A stretch of DNA of 59,039 nucleotides, taken from assembly GCA_020849035.1 (NCBI GenBank), contig JADLHC010000063.1, positions 1 through 59,039 on the forward strand, read 5' to 3'. Numbering within the stretch: position 1 is the first letter of the stretch; every line of letters begins with the position of its first letter. The notes beneath the pieces are model-generated. The model was not told the DNA's origin, searched no databases, and worked only from the letters and a program-made list of their open reading frames with translations. The translations under genes were made by a program, and so were the position numbers. Source of the stretch: Planctomycetia bacterium (GTDB lineage: Bacteria; Planctomycetota; MHYJ01; WSZJ01). Of the stretch, positions 18,058-25,743 are shown piece by piece.

Positions 18058-18063
18058 ATCTTA
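18058..18063 (-). promoter_or_regulatory. -10 box of the esterase gene
   Basis: TAAGAT on the minus strand overlaps the apparent ATG at 18059. Transcription would start near 18050, leaving GGAG and GTG 18026 as the initiation site. Confidence 0.45.
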
Positions 18064-18077
18064 GCGGAACGCGCCGG

Positions 18078-18112
18078 AAAAAAGAAAAGGGCCGGAGCGG
18101 GGGCTCCGGCCC
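18078..18112 (-). terminator. Rho-independent terminator of the 106-residue protein gene
   Basis: On the minus strand a perfect 10-bp stem (GGGCCGGAGC with GCTCCGGCCC, 4-base loop) is followed by TTTTCTTTTTT. It lies 20 bases after the stop at 18133. Confidence 0.92.
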
Positions 18113-18132
18113 TGGTGGCGACGGCGGTCGGT

Positions 18133-18453
18133 TCAGTCGAGCTGCAGCATCGGGCGGATCGTCTGCCACTCCTTGTCGCCCCTGCGACGGAGCATGTAGG
18201 TCTTGTCTCCGATCTCGCCGCGCTCCATCACGTCCCAGCCGATGCTCTTCAGGGCAATCAGGGCGGAATCCTGCTCGGCCGGCGTACCGCGGCGAAGGGT
18301 TTCCAGAAGGACCTCGTCAGCGCCCGGGGGAAGGGCCCGGCACTGGTCCTCCCACTTCCGCCGGAACTGGGATTCCTTGGGCGGAATGGGCTGGAGGAGG
18401 AACATCTGGATCTTGGCGACGATGCTGTCGGGAACGGGATGAATGTTTCTCAT
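18133..18453 (-). CDS. Small protein of unknown function
   Basis: A 106-residue cytoplasmic protein, MRNIHPVPDSIVAKIQMFLL then KWEDQCRALPPGADEVLLETLRRGTPAEQDSALIALKSIGWDVMERG and a short C-terminal strand pair. No family is recognised. AGGAG lies 7 bases before the ATG at 18453, so this start is preferred over an in-frame one at 18498. A strong terminator follows, so it is probably transcribed alone. Its base composition is milder than its neighbours. Confidence 0.7.
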   Translation of the reverse strand: MRNIHPVPDSIVAKIQMFLLQPIPPKESQFRRKWEDQCRALPPGADEVLLETLRRGTPAEQDSALIALKSIGWDVMERGEIGDKTYMLRRRGDKEWQTIRPMLQLD

Positions 18454-18533
18454 GGAGTTTCTCCTGCCCCATATAACGGCATCAGGGCGGGTGAACATTC
18501 CCCCAACATCCCGAATTAAGGGTCTTAAGGGAA

Positions 18534-18570
18534 GAAAAAAAAGCCCGGAGGGGGGCCCCCCCGGGGCCGG
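18534..18570 (-). terminator. Terminator upstream of the 106-residue gene, after the PDZ/toroid gene boundary
   Basis: On the minus strand a G+C-rich inverted repeat centred on GGGGGGCCCCCC is followed by TTTTTTTTCTTC. The outer stem is imperfect. It lies between the stop of the PDZ/toroid gene (18592) and the next minus-strand gene, as expected for a terminator of the former. Confidence 0.7.
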
Positions 18571-18591
18571 AAAGTGCCTCAGGATAATGAG

Positions 18592-20061
18592 TTACTTCAC
18601 TCCGGTAAGAATCTTCAGCTTCCCCCGCGGGACCTGCATGATCAGCGAGTAGCTGGCCGTGGTCCAGGCCGGACCCAGCGTCCGGTCGGTATTGTTGTGC
18701 ATGGCCACCGTTTCTTCCGTCGGCCGCGCGCTGAACGTCCCGTCCGGCCTCCGCGCCGCCAGGATTTCAAGACGGAAGAGAGCCATGAAGTCCTTCCACG
18801 TCGTCCCGCCCAGATGGGCGCAGGCGAACGCCGCCGACGTGTAGTGCATGATCGGGGACACGTGCCCGCCCGGAAGGTCCTCCATCGTCCTTTTGAAGTA
18901 CGACCCCATCTTGGCGTAGAAGGGGTGCGCCTGCATGCCGAGGTTCCCGAACGCCCAGACCCCGAGCGCCGTCCGCCCCGGGTCGCCCATGCCCTTCTGG
19001 CCGGGGTTGGCGCTGTACCCGATCCCGCCGTCGCCGCCCGACGTCGAGATCATGTAGGCCACCCCCTTGTCGATCACCTCCTGCGACGGCTTGAACCCCG
19101 CCTTCCGCAGCGCGCCGAGCGCCGCAAGTTCAAGGTTGCCCACGATCTGCAGCTCGACGTAGTTCAGCGCGTTCGGGCCGCCCGGGCCGTGCGCCCAGCC
19201 GCCCGACGCCTCCTGGTTCTTCTCGATCGTCTGCATCAGCTCCGTCAGCCGCTGCTCCAGCTCCGGCGTCGGGTCGAGGCGGTAGATCTCGCTCAGGAAC
19301 AGCACCCCGTACGCGAGGGACCAGTTCGTCTGGTTCCAGTTCGCCCCCCCCGTCGGCCGCTCGCGCCCCCACGGGTTCGCCTCCTCCTTCCCGCACCGCT
19401 CCGCCACCCACTTCGCCGCCCGCGCCACGTTGTCCGCCCACGGCCCTTCCTTCGACGTGCTCCCGTTCGCCAGGAACGACAGCCCCGCCAGGCTCGTCAC
19501 CGCCACCCGCCCGTTCTGCCCGCCGATCCCGATCGGGAACGCCCCGTCCGCCTCCTGCAGCCCCGCCAGGATCTTCAGCGACTCGTCCACCAGCTTCTCG
19601 CACCGCCCGCATCCCACCGGGCAGTTCGCGCCGTGCGCCCCCAGCGACGGAAGCTTCAGCTTCAGCGTCACCACCTTCTCCTCCCGCATCACCGTCAGCG
19701 TCGACTCCCCCTTCTTCGTCGACGACACCGCCTCCATCGCCGCCACCAGCTGGTACACCGCCAGCATGTGCTTCACCGTCATCGCCTGCCCGCCCACCAG
19801 CACGATCACGTCGTCCGCCTGCAGCCCGGCCTCCAGCGCCGGCCCGCCGTCGAGGATCTTCGTCACCTTGATCGCCACCGCGCCGCGCGGCAGCTTCCAC
19901 GCCTCGTCCGGCTTCCTGATCGGCAGCCCTTCCGCCCCCAGCACCCCGAGGTTGAACGCATCCGTCCCCTCCTGCCCCGGCATCGGCGGCATCGGGGGGG
20001 CCTGGGCTGTGGCGGGAAGCGCAAGGACGGCTGCGGCGAACAGCGCTGGGAGAAGGCGCAT
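18592..20061 (-). CDS. Exported PDZ plus alpha/alpha-toroid repeat protein
   Basis: The 489-residue product has a signal peptide (MRLLPALFAAAVLALPATAQA). A PDZ domain spans about residues 55-140 (AIKVTKILDGGPALEAGLQADDVIVLVGG). After a Cys-rich turn (CPVGCGRCE) come terpenoid-cyclase/prenyltransferase-like repeats: ILAGLQEADGAFP, WADNVARAAKWV, QTIEKNQEASGGWAHG and YMISTSGGDGGIGY. The Asp-rich DxDD of true squalene cyclases is not seen, so it is more likely a binding scaffold than a cyclase. GGAGG lies 4 bases before the ATG. The combination with PDZ is seen in planctomycete exported proteins. Confidence 0.82.
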   Translation of the reverse strand: MRLLPALFAAAVLALPATAQAPPMPPMPGQEGTDAFNLGVLGAEGLPIRKPDEAWKLPRGAVAIKVTKILDGGPALEAGLQADDVIVLVGGQAMTVKHMLAVYQLVAAMEAVSSTKKGESTLTVMREEKVVTLKLKLPSLGAHGANCPVGCGRCEKLVDESLKILAGLQEADGAFPIGIGGQNGRVAVTSLAGLSFLANGSTSKEGPWADNVARAAKWVAERCGKEEANPWGRERPTGGANWNQTNWSLAYGVLFLSEIYRLDPTPELEQRLTELMQTIEKNQEASGGWAHGPGGPNALNYVELQIVGNLELAALGALRKAGFKPSQEVIDKGVAYMISTSGGDGGIGYSANPGQKGMGDPGRTALGVWAFGNLGMQAHPFYAKMGSYFKRTMEDLPGGHVSPIMHYTSAAFACAHLGGTTWKDFMALFRLEILAARRPDGTFSARPTEETVAMHNNTDRTLGPAWTTASYSLIMQVPRGKLKILTGVK

Positions 20062-20128
20062 GCGACCTCCAGTGAGGGGAGCGCATGGTACTACGGGGAC
20101 TGTTGGCGGCGAGTGAGTCGAACGGACA

Positions 20129-20162
20129 CGAAAGGAAAAACGAAAAAGGAAAAACGAAAACC
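20129..20162. repeat. A-rich tandem repeat upstream of a TPR gene
   Basis: AAAAACGAAAAAGG-type units repeat across 34 bases of almost pure purine, very unlike the surrounding G+C-rich DNA. It lies 25 bases before the ATG at 20188, between two divergent genes, and could act as an UP-element-like or bent promoter region. Confidence 0.5.
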
Positions 20163-20187
20163 GATGTCCGGGCGGAAGATACATCGC

Positions 20188-20505
20188 ATGAAGCGCACGC
20201 TGCTGGCGATGGTCCTTTCGCTGACCGTGTGGGCCGGGGATGTCGAGGACGGCGACGCCGCCCGCGCCAGGGGCGACCTCGCCGCCGCCGCCGAGGCGTA
20301 CGGTCGCGCCATCGAGGCGGACCCGAAATGCGTCGAGGCCTGGCACGGCCGGGGGCTGGTGAAGCGCCGGCAGGGAGACCGCAAGGGCGCGCTCGCCGAC
20401 CTCGAGCAGGCCGTGACGCTCGAGCCGTCCGCCGCCGGCGTGAAGAACACGGAGGTGATCCGCAGCGCGGTGGCGGAGCTGGGGGCGCTTCCCGCCCCGA
20501 AGTAG
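20188..20505 (+). CDS. Small exported TPR protein
   Basis: A 105-residue protein with a signal peptide (MKRTLLAMVLSLTVWA) and two TPRs: GDAARARGDLAAAAEAYGRAIEADP and VEAWHGRGLVKRRQGDRKGALADLEQAVTLEP, with the expected Gly/Ala/Tyr/Ala/Pro pattern. It would mediate protein-protein contacts outside the cytoplasm. An in-frame ATG at 20164 exists, but only 20188 gives a signal peptide. Confidence 0.78.
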   Translation: MKRTLLAMVLSLTVWAGDVEDGDAARARGDLAAAAEAYGRAIEADPKCVEAWHGRGLVKRRQGDRKGALADLEQAVTLEPSAAGVKNTEVIRSAVAELGALPAPK

Positions 20506-20521
20506 CCGGCGCCCGCAGTGC

Positions 20522-20594
20522 TTTTCAGCGTGTCGTTTCCGCGCGTTTCTGCGTCCCGCTGTTTTCGTTGTTGCGGAAAGGCCCGACGCTGAAA
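20522..20594. terminator. Inverted repeat between convergent genes
   Basis: Left arm 20522-20542 (TTTTCAGCGTGTCGTTTCCG...) and right arm 20573-20594 pair imperfectly over about 20 bases, with T-rich sequence on one side and A-rich on the other. The position between convergent stops suits a bidirectional terminator. GCGCTGAA-type units repeat just after it (20587-20625). Confidence 0.55.
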
Positions 20595-20633
20595 GGCGCT
20601 GAAACGGCGCGCTGAAGGGCGCTGCAGGCGGGG

Positions 20634-22607
20634 CTACTTCAGCTTCAGCTCCTCCGCCGCCGGTTTCCCGTCCGCCGTCCGCACGACGCGGATCGCGGCG
20701 ATGCCGCCGTTCGGGGCGGCGGTGAGGGTGAACTCGTCCTTCGCGCCGCCGCGGGTGACGGTGACGACGAGCTTGCCGGACTTGACTTCGCGTTTGACGG
20801 CCACGGGTTCGTCGGAACTGCCGCGCGGGGCGAGGACGGTCGGGCCGAGCCAGCGCTTGCCCTTCATCGTCGCGCGGAGGACGTCGTGTTCGCCGAAGTT
20901 GTTCGACGGGAAGCGTTTTGTCTCGAACGCGGGCGGGGCGGCGTCGAGGAGGCAGGGGACGACGTCGAGGGCGGCGCTGCCTGCGACGTGGGTGGCGCGG
21001 TCCCCGGCGAGGTCGAACTTCGAGTCGGCGTTGCCGTGGAGGAGCCAGGTGTACTCGTGGTCCTTCGCGTCCTTCACGAACGCGTCGGCCACGACGACGT
21101 ACGGGTCGGGGCCGGTGAGGACGAGGAAGCAGCGCGCGGCCACGGCCATCGGGTTGTAGGCCTTCTGCGCGTAGGCGTTTGCGAGGTCGGCCTGCGCCCA
21201 CACGAGGGACTTGCGCTCCTCCCACTGCACGAGCTTCCCCTCGGTGACGCCGCCGCCGCCCGTGATCACCTGCCCCTTGCCGTCCACGAGGACGAGGTTG
21301 TGCCCGACGGACTGGTGCGGCGTCCCTTCCTGCGCGACGTTCGAGTAGCCCGTGTCCGCCGCGAGGCAGCGGCCCTTCGCGTAGACCAGGAAATGCCCGA
21401 CATCCGACTGCCCGTGGCAGCCCGGCACGCGCTTCCCGCACTCGAACGCCGCGAGGAAGTCGTCCTTTTCCCAGCCGGTGCGGACGGTGAACGTGCCGCG
21501 GCCGCGCGTGACGGCGACCTTCTTCTCCGGCGGGCGGCCGTCGGTCTTGCCGTCCTCCCACAGCACGGCGAACGCCCAGGTGTGGCCGCCGTTCCCGGCG
21601 GAGCGGCCCAGCACGTCGGCCCACATCCACCGCGAAATCGGCGACTCGTGCCGCGCGGCGTCGTACAGGAACAGCAGCCCTCCCCAGGAGCGGTAGTTCC
21701 CGTCGGTGTCGTTGATCGGGAGCATCCGTTCGCGGCCGGGGACGAGCTCGTTGGTGAGCTGGACGAGGACTTTCGGGAGAAGGGTCTGCAGCGCGTCGCC
21801 GGCGCCGTAACGGAGGCAGCAGTCGGAGAAGGGGAGGATGCGGAAGAGGCCGAAGGGCCCGTACATGGTGCCCTCGTAGCAGGCGCCGTCGGGGTCGAAC
21901 GAGGACGCGAGGTAGGAGTCCATCTTCGCCTTCACGAGCCCGGCCCACTTCGGCGCGTCGGGGTTCTCGTGCCACAGCGCGACCGCCGCGAGGCCGAGCG
22001 CGCCCATGGACGCCATCGAGTGGTTGTTCGCGTCGGTCGTCGCCTCCCACGACTTCTTCCCGATGAACCCGTCGTAGTTGTGCTTCGCGCGCCGCTCGAC
22101 GATCGCGCGGAGCGCGGCGCGGCCCTTGTCCGAGAGCAGGTCCCACGTCCAGTCGAGCACCACCGCGAGCCCTTCGAAGAACTCCCCGCTCGACATGAAG
22201 TCCGTGTCGCCGATGTCCTTCTCCAGCGACGCCGGGTCCCAGGCTTCGAAGAAGTCGGAGAGCGCCTTCGCCGCCCCCGCGTCCTTCCCGACCAGCGCGT
22301 GCAGTGCCACGCACTCCAGCGCCTCGGTCACCGTGAACCGCGCCCCCTGCCCCCTCGCGCCGCCGAACGCGTCCTTCGCCGTCAGCGCGCCGCGCCGCGT
22401 CCCCTCCGACTTCGCCACGACCGTCTTCCACAGCGTCACCCACGGCTCGTTCGCGATGTTCGCGCGGACTTTTTCCAGCTCGGCCGACGAGATCCCGATG
22501 CGCGGGTGGTCCTTCGGGACGGAGAGCTTGAGAGGGGCGGGAGACTGGGCCGTAGCGAGCGCTGAAATCGCGCTCCACGCCAGCAGTACGCGCAGGTTCA
22601 GGGCCAC
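20634..22607 (-). CDS. Exported heparinase II/III-like polysaccharide lyase
   Basis: The 657-residue protein has a signal peptide from GTG 22607 (ALNLRVLLAWSAISALATA). An alpha/alpha-toroid (residues about 30-340; TDANNHSMASMGALGLAAVAL, YEGTMYGPFGLFRILPF) precedes a heparinase II/III-type beta-sandwich (GHFLVYAKGRCLAADTGYSN, then PHQSVGHNLVLVDGKGQ). Such enzymes cleave uronic-acid polysaccharides by beta-elimination; which one is unknown. The GTG overlaps the stop of the upstream 358-residue gene by 10 bases, suggesting coupling. In-frame starts up to 22703 would overlap that gene by about 100 bases and spoil the signal peptide. Confidence 0.85.
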   Translation of the reverse strand: MALNLRVLLAWSAISALATAQSPAPLKLSVPKDHPRIGISSAELEKVRANIANEPWVTLWKTVVAKSEGTRRGALTAKDAFGGARGQGARFTVTEALECVALHALVGKDAGAAKALSDFFEAWDPASLEKDIGDTDFMSSGEFFEGLAVVLDWTWDLLSDKGRAALRAIVERRAKHNYDGFIGKKSWEATTDANNHSMASMGALGLAAVALWHENPDAPKWAGLVKAKMDSYLASSFDPDGACYEGTMYGPFGLFRILPFSDCCLRYGAGDALQTLLPKVLVQLTNELVPGRERMLPINDTDGNYRSWGGLLFLYDAARHESPISRWMWADVLGRSAGNGGHTWAFAVLWEDGKTDGRPPEKKVAVTRGRGTFTVRTGWEKDDFLAAFECGKRVPGCHGQSDVGHFLVYAKGRCLAADTGYSNVAQEGTPHQSVGHNLVLVDGKGQVITGGGGVTEGKLVQWEERKSLVWAQADLANAYAQKAYNPMAVAARCFLVLTGPDPYVVVADAFVKDAKDHEYTWLLHGNADSKFDLAGDRATHVAGSAALDVVPCLLDAAPPAFETKRFPSNNFGEHDVLRATMKGKRWLGPTVLAPRGSSDEPVAVKREVKSGKLVVTVTRGGAKDEFTLTAAPNGGIAAIRVVRTADGKPAAEELKLK

Positions 22608-23674
22608 AGCGAGATTTTGTCGAGGAGGAGTGGCAAACTCAAGGTCGAAGCGCCTTCGAACGTGAGAAGCGCTTCGAGAAGTGCAGTGCGGGTTGGAGTG
22701 CAACGGTGCTGCGGACCGAACAGATCGCGATCTCCGTCCGGGAAGCTGAGAATCGCGAGCGACGGACGTCCCTTGTGATTCCAGTGTTCCAGGTCGACGG
22801 GGATCACTTCCCGGGTAGAGACTTGCACCTCGATCTGCAATGGAGTGACCTGATCGAAACGGAACCGCGGGTCGGGGCTGTCGTCCCGCTTTCGATCAAA
22901 CCTGCCGGGCAAACGGCGCTGCACGGAGAGGAGCATGAGCGGCACCGCTGGACCTGGAGTGACCCAGCGCGCGACGGGCACGACGCCCGTCTCATTGATG
23001 CTCCGCGTCACGTCGCCATCCAGGACCAACAGGGGCAGAAGCCGGAGCCGCGAGAGACTCTCGGGTATGGGGCACGCATCCAGCGCCAGAACATGACGCC
23101 GGCCGGGTACGGATCCGATAACTGCCGCCATCGCCGCTTCCTGGAACTCGGTCGAGGACAAGGAGAGCTCCGAAAGGACGAGCACGACGTGTCGATCGTG
23201 CAAGTCCGAGGGCAACTCAGACGTACTCGTCATCAGGCGGAGATTCGCGGCCCCGGAAACTGATAGTCGTTCGGAGACTGCTTCGCGATCGCCCGGCGCC
23301 AGCAGCATGACAGGCTGTGGCCTCTTCTCCGCGATCGGAAGACTCCAGTGCACGCGGAGCGCTTCGATTCCTGCTCGCGTCGGTCTCTTGCGGTCTTCGT
23401 CCTCCGGTGTCCACGGCGGGAAGACGGTCCCCGGCGACTCCGTGATGCCGGCGACATCGAAAACACGCAGCCACTCGATGTCAGATCGCGGAGCGTTCGT
23501 CGCAGCCTGGCGAAGCCTTTCACACACTTCTGGAGGCGACCCTGCGACGATGGCTTCGACGTTCTCGGGCGCTGCGACCTCCTCCAGTTGGCGCACACAC
23601 TCGCCCAGGCAGAAGATGCCTGCGGAGTAGTTCCGGAGAATCCGCTGGTACATTGGTTCGCCCGTCGTGGCCAT
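22598..23674 (-). CDS. Unknown protein with a TIR-like middle segment
   Basis: A 358-residue cytoplasmic protein. Residues 1-75 are helical with Cys (YSAGIFCLGECVRQLEEV). The middle (about 120-215) has the strand-helix order of a TIR-like domain: PVMLLAPGD, HVVLVLSELSLSSTEFQEAAMAAV, HVLALDACPIPESLSRL and LPLLVLDGD. The S-x-S-T-E-x-x-E segment lies where TIR domains carry their catalytic Glu. The C-terminal 130 residues are unfamiliar. A TIR call is inference; the fold may only be Rossmann-like. TAGGAT lies 6 bases before the ATG. G+C is visibly lower than in the flanking genes, and a PIN-domain gene lies just upstream, so this may be accessory or defence DNA. Confidence 0.65.
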   Translation of the reverse strand: MATTGEPMYQRILRNYSAGIFCLGECVRQLEEVAAPENVEAIVAGSPPEVCERLRQAATNAPRSDIEWLRVFDVAGITESPGTVFPPWTPEDEDRKRPTRAGIEALRVHWSLPIAEKRPQPVMLLAPGDREAVSERLSVSGAANLRLMTSTSELPSDLHDRHVVLVLSELSLSSTEFQEAAMAAVIGSVPGRRHVLALDACPIPESLSRLRLLPLLVLDGDVTRSINETGVVPVARWVTPGPAVPLMLLSVQRRLPGRFDRKRDDSPDPRFRFDQVTPLQIEVQVSTREVIPVDLEHWNHKGRPSLAILSFPDGDRDLFGPQHRCTPTRTALLEALLTFEGASTLSLPLLLDKISLWP

Positions 23675-23680
23675 GGTGAC

Positions 23681-23686
23681 ATCCTA
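23681..23686 (-). promoter_or_regulatory. -10 box before the TIR-like gene
   Basis: TAGGAT on the minus strand ends 6 bases before the ATG at 23674; TCGATT lies 16 bases upstream as a weak -35. Confidence 0.4.
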
Positions 23687-23726
23687 CTCTGGCTCGGAGG
23701 TCAATCGACCGGGGCGACGGATAGCG

Positions 23727-23978
23727 CTACCGGTGGCGTCCTGGCGTGCGGACGCTGCGACGCGGTTTCGGAGGGCGCTCGATGCTCCGCGCCGTCGCCC
23801 TGCGCGCCCTTCGTTTCCTGGCCGCATCTTCCCGCTCGATCGCCGCAATCTGGGCGTTGTACCAGCGCGTCGCCGACCGGCAGATCCTGCGGAGTTCCTG
23901 CGCAAAGCGCCCCTCCCGGTCCGCTTTGGCCAGGCGGAGGCCGAGCTTGCGACGGTAGGCCTTGAGTTCGGCCATCAT
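23727..23978 (-). CDS. Small basic protein coupled to the PIN-domain gene
   Basis: An 83-residue, strongly basic protein (MMAELKAYRRKLGLRLAKADREG, then ARKRRARRATARSIERPPKPRR). The first 50 residues look helical and the tail is disordered and Arg-rich, suggesting nucleic acid binding. Its ATG overlaps the stop of the PIN-domain gene (ATGA), so translation is probably coupled. It could be a partner of that toxin-like protein, but it does not resemble a VapB antitoxin and it follows rather than precedes the PIN gene. Confidence 0.55.
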   Translation of the reverse strand: MMAELKAYRRKLGLRLAKADREGRFAQELRRICRSATRWYNAQIAAIEREDAARKRRARRATARSIERPPKPRRSVRTPGRHR

Positions 23979-24469
23979 CGGGTCGAGAGGTGCAGCCACT
24001 GCAGGGTCTCCACGGGTGTCAGCAACTCGGGGAAGGGGATTCGCCAGGTTCGGGCAATTCTCCGGACAAGATCCCGTGTCTTCTTCCGCGCGATGTCGGC
24101 CGCGTCCCAAGTCACCAGCACGTCAACGTTCGCCATCATAGCAAATGCGATATGCAGCGCGTCGGTCCCCTGGCCGCCTCCCCAGCCGGCCTCGTCGAGG
24201 AGAGACTGCGCCGCCTGGGTGACAGCGGCCGTTTGCGCGAGGCGCTCAACACGACCTCTCTTCATCTTGCGGAGCAGGGGCCTGAGCTCTGCGGCGGTTG
24301 TCGTGTGCTCCAGTTCCTCAAAGACGAGCGGTGAAACCAGCATTTCGTGGCGGTCCAGGAGAAACCGGTAGAGCCGATAGGACGCCTTCCGGCGTTCCGG
24401 CGACTGGTTATCGACTAGCCTTCGCCAGAACGACGTTTCGAGGTACAGACGCAACGGAATCTTCGTCAC
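23975..24469 (-). CDS. PIN-domain ribonuclease (VapC-like)
   Basis: About 164 residues. PIN domains are Mg2+-dependent RNases, often toxins of type II systems. The protein shows IPLRLYLETSFWRRLVDN (the first acidic residue usually Asp, here Glu in LYLETS), a central Glu in SPLVFEELEHT, and GGQGTDALHIAFAMMANVDVLVTWDAADIARK with the later acidic residues. The start is uncertain: GTG 24469 gives the normal PIN N-terminus, while the open frame continues to 24622. The downstream basic protein overlaps by ATGA. No classic antitoxin precedes it. Confidence 0.75.
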   Translation of the reverse strand: MTKIPLRLYLETSFWRRLVDNQSPERRKASYRLYRFLLDRHEMLVSPLVFEELEHTTTAAELRPLLRKMKRGRVERLAQTAAVTQAAQSLLDEAGWGGGQGTDALHIAFAMMANVDVLVTWDAADIARKKTRDLVRRIARTWRIPFPELLTPVETLQWLHLSTR

Positions 24470-24561
24470 CTGGTCAGGGAAGCGAAACGACTTCTGGAAA
24501 GCAAGACACCCCCGGAGGATTCGGAGTAGTCTCCACGGCAACCTGGAAGGGAGGGGGACGT

Positions 24562-25005
24562 ATGGGAGGTCTCTCGGAACTGGTCGTTGCACCCGCGGAA
24601 TCCGCGGAGGAGGTTCTCGCATCGGATGATCCCGGCCGCCGCTGGACGTCCTTCGCGTTCAAGGGGATGGACAACGTGAAGTTCGCGCTGTTGCTTTCCA
24701 TGATCTGCAGCCAGTCCCCCGATGCCGAGTTCACGCGGTGGCTCGAGGCCGTCGCGCCGGCGGGCAGCGAAGAGTCGGGGACTCCCCAGGTGTTTCGATT
24801 CTCTGGGGAGGCGACGCGACGGCTGGCGGAGATCGCCTCACTCGGAAATGACGAAGTGGAGGATCTGGCGGAGGATCTCCAGCGCGTCGAGGACTTCGAG
24901 GGCTGGGAAATTGCGGAAATCTCGGAACTCGTGCGTCAATCCGGAGATCTTGCAGACACGGCTGTTCTCGAGGAAACGGCCCTCTTCCTCTGGGTGAGCC
25001 CGTAA
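24562..25005 (+). CDS. Acidic small protein of unknown function
   Basis: A 147-residue, acidic, mainly helical protein (RWTSFAFKGMDNVKFALLLSMI, then DEVEDLAEDLQRVEDFEGWEIAEISELVRQ). No family is recognised; size and charge would suit an immunity or antitoxin-type protein. A purine-rich GGAAGGGAGGGGG lies just upstream of the ATG. It is divergent from the PIN-domain gene across 92 bases. The next gene starts 21 bases downstream. Composition is milder than that of the core genes. Confidence 0.65.
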   Translation: MGGLSELVVAPAESAEEVLASDDPGRRWTSFAFKGMDNVKFALLLSMICSQSPDAEFTRWLEAVAPAGSEESGTPQVFRFSGEATRRLAEIASLGNDEVEDLAEDLQRVEDFEGWEIAEISELVRQSGDLADTAVLEETALFLWVSP

Positions 25006-25026
25006 TCCTTCCTGGGAGAACTTGAG

Positions 25027-25743
25027 ATGCGCTCGCTTCCCGTCCTTGTCCTTTGCGCCACCGTGGTCTTGGCCGAGGACGCCGCTCCCCCCAAACCCGA
25101 CCCCGCCGCCGAGGAGCTGGTGAAGAAGGTCGAGGCGAAGATCGCTTCGGCGAAAGCCGTTTCGATGCGCCTCTCGATGGAGGTCGCGGCCGGCGACGAG
25201 AAACAGTCGTTCGACGTGGCTGTGGACTTCAAGGAGGGGAACCGGGCCCGGCTGAAGGTGGAGGGGAAGGGGTCGGACGGGAAGACGGCGTTCACGCTGA
25301 CGGCGGTGTGCGACGGCAAGCGGGTGGCGCGGGGCGACCCGGACGGGACGGAGGTGACGGACGCGGCGGCGGACCTGGCGGAGAAGGCGCGCGGGCTGGC
25401 GGTGCGCGCGCCGGTCCGGGACCTGTCGAAGACGATGGGCGGGACGGCGCCGAAGACCGCGATGACGTACGCGGACTGGGCGTTCGCGGCGGACGAGAAG
25501 GTCGGCGAGCGCGCGGCGAAAGTCGTGACGTACACGGCGTCGCGCGGGAGCACGAAGATCGAGATGACGCTGTGGATCGACGCGGAGAAGCTGGAGCTGC
25601 TGAAGCGCGAGACGGTGGAGCGGAAGAAGGGCGCGGTGGTCGCGAAGGTGACGTACACGTTCAGCGCGATGACGTGCGACGGCGAGATCGCGGACGAGAC
25701 GTTCGCGGTGCCGGAGGAGAAGGGCGGGGGGGAGGCGAAGTGA
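25027..25743 (+). CDS. Exported LolA/outer-membrane-lipoprotein-sorting-like protein
   Basis: A 238-residue exported protein with a signal peptide (MRSLPVLVLCATVVLA). The mature part has AEELVKKVEAKIASAKAVSMRLSMEVAAGD followed by successive strands (FDVAVDFKEGNRARLKVEG, TAFTLTAVCDGKRVAR, EMTLWIDAEKLELLKRETV), the open half-barrel layout of LolA-like and DUF2092 proteins. It may carry lipid or lipoprotein across the periplasm. Its stop overlaps the next start (GTGA). Confidence 0.75.
   Translation: MRSLPVLVLCATVVLAEDAAPPKPDPAAEELVKKVEAKIASAKAVSMRLSMEVAAGDEKQSFDVAVDFKEGNRARLKVEGKGSDGKTAFTLTAVCDGKRVARGDPDGTEVTDAAADLAEKARGLAVRAPVRDLSKTMGGTAPKTAMTYADWAFAADEKVGERAAKVVTYTASRGSTKIEMTLWIDAEKLELLKRETVERKKGAVVAKVTYTFSAMTCDGEIADETFAVPEEKGGGEAK

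Noticed and set aside
18027..18059. ATG at 18059 as start of the esterase
   Set aside because: It falls inside a TAAGAT -10 box and adds MPSPLALRSAP in front of the signal peptide; GTG 18026 has GGAG.
22706..23263. Plus-strand frame opposite the TIR-like gene
   Set aside because: Charged, low in hydrophobic segments, no ribosome site; the minus-strand product has regular strand and helix patterns and a -10 box.
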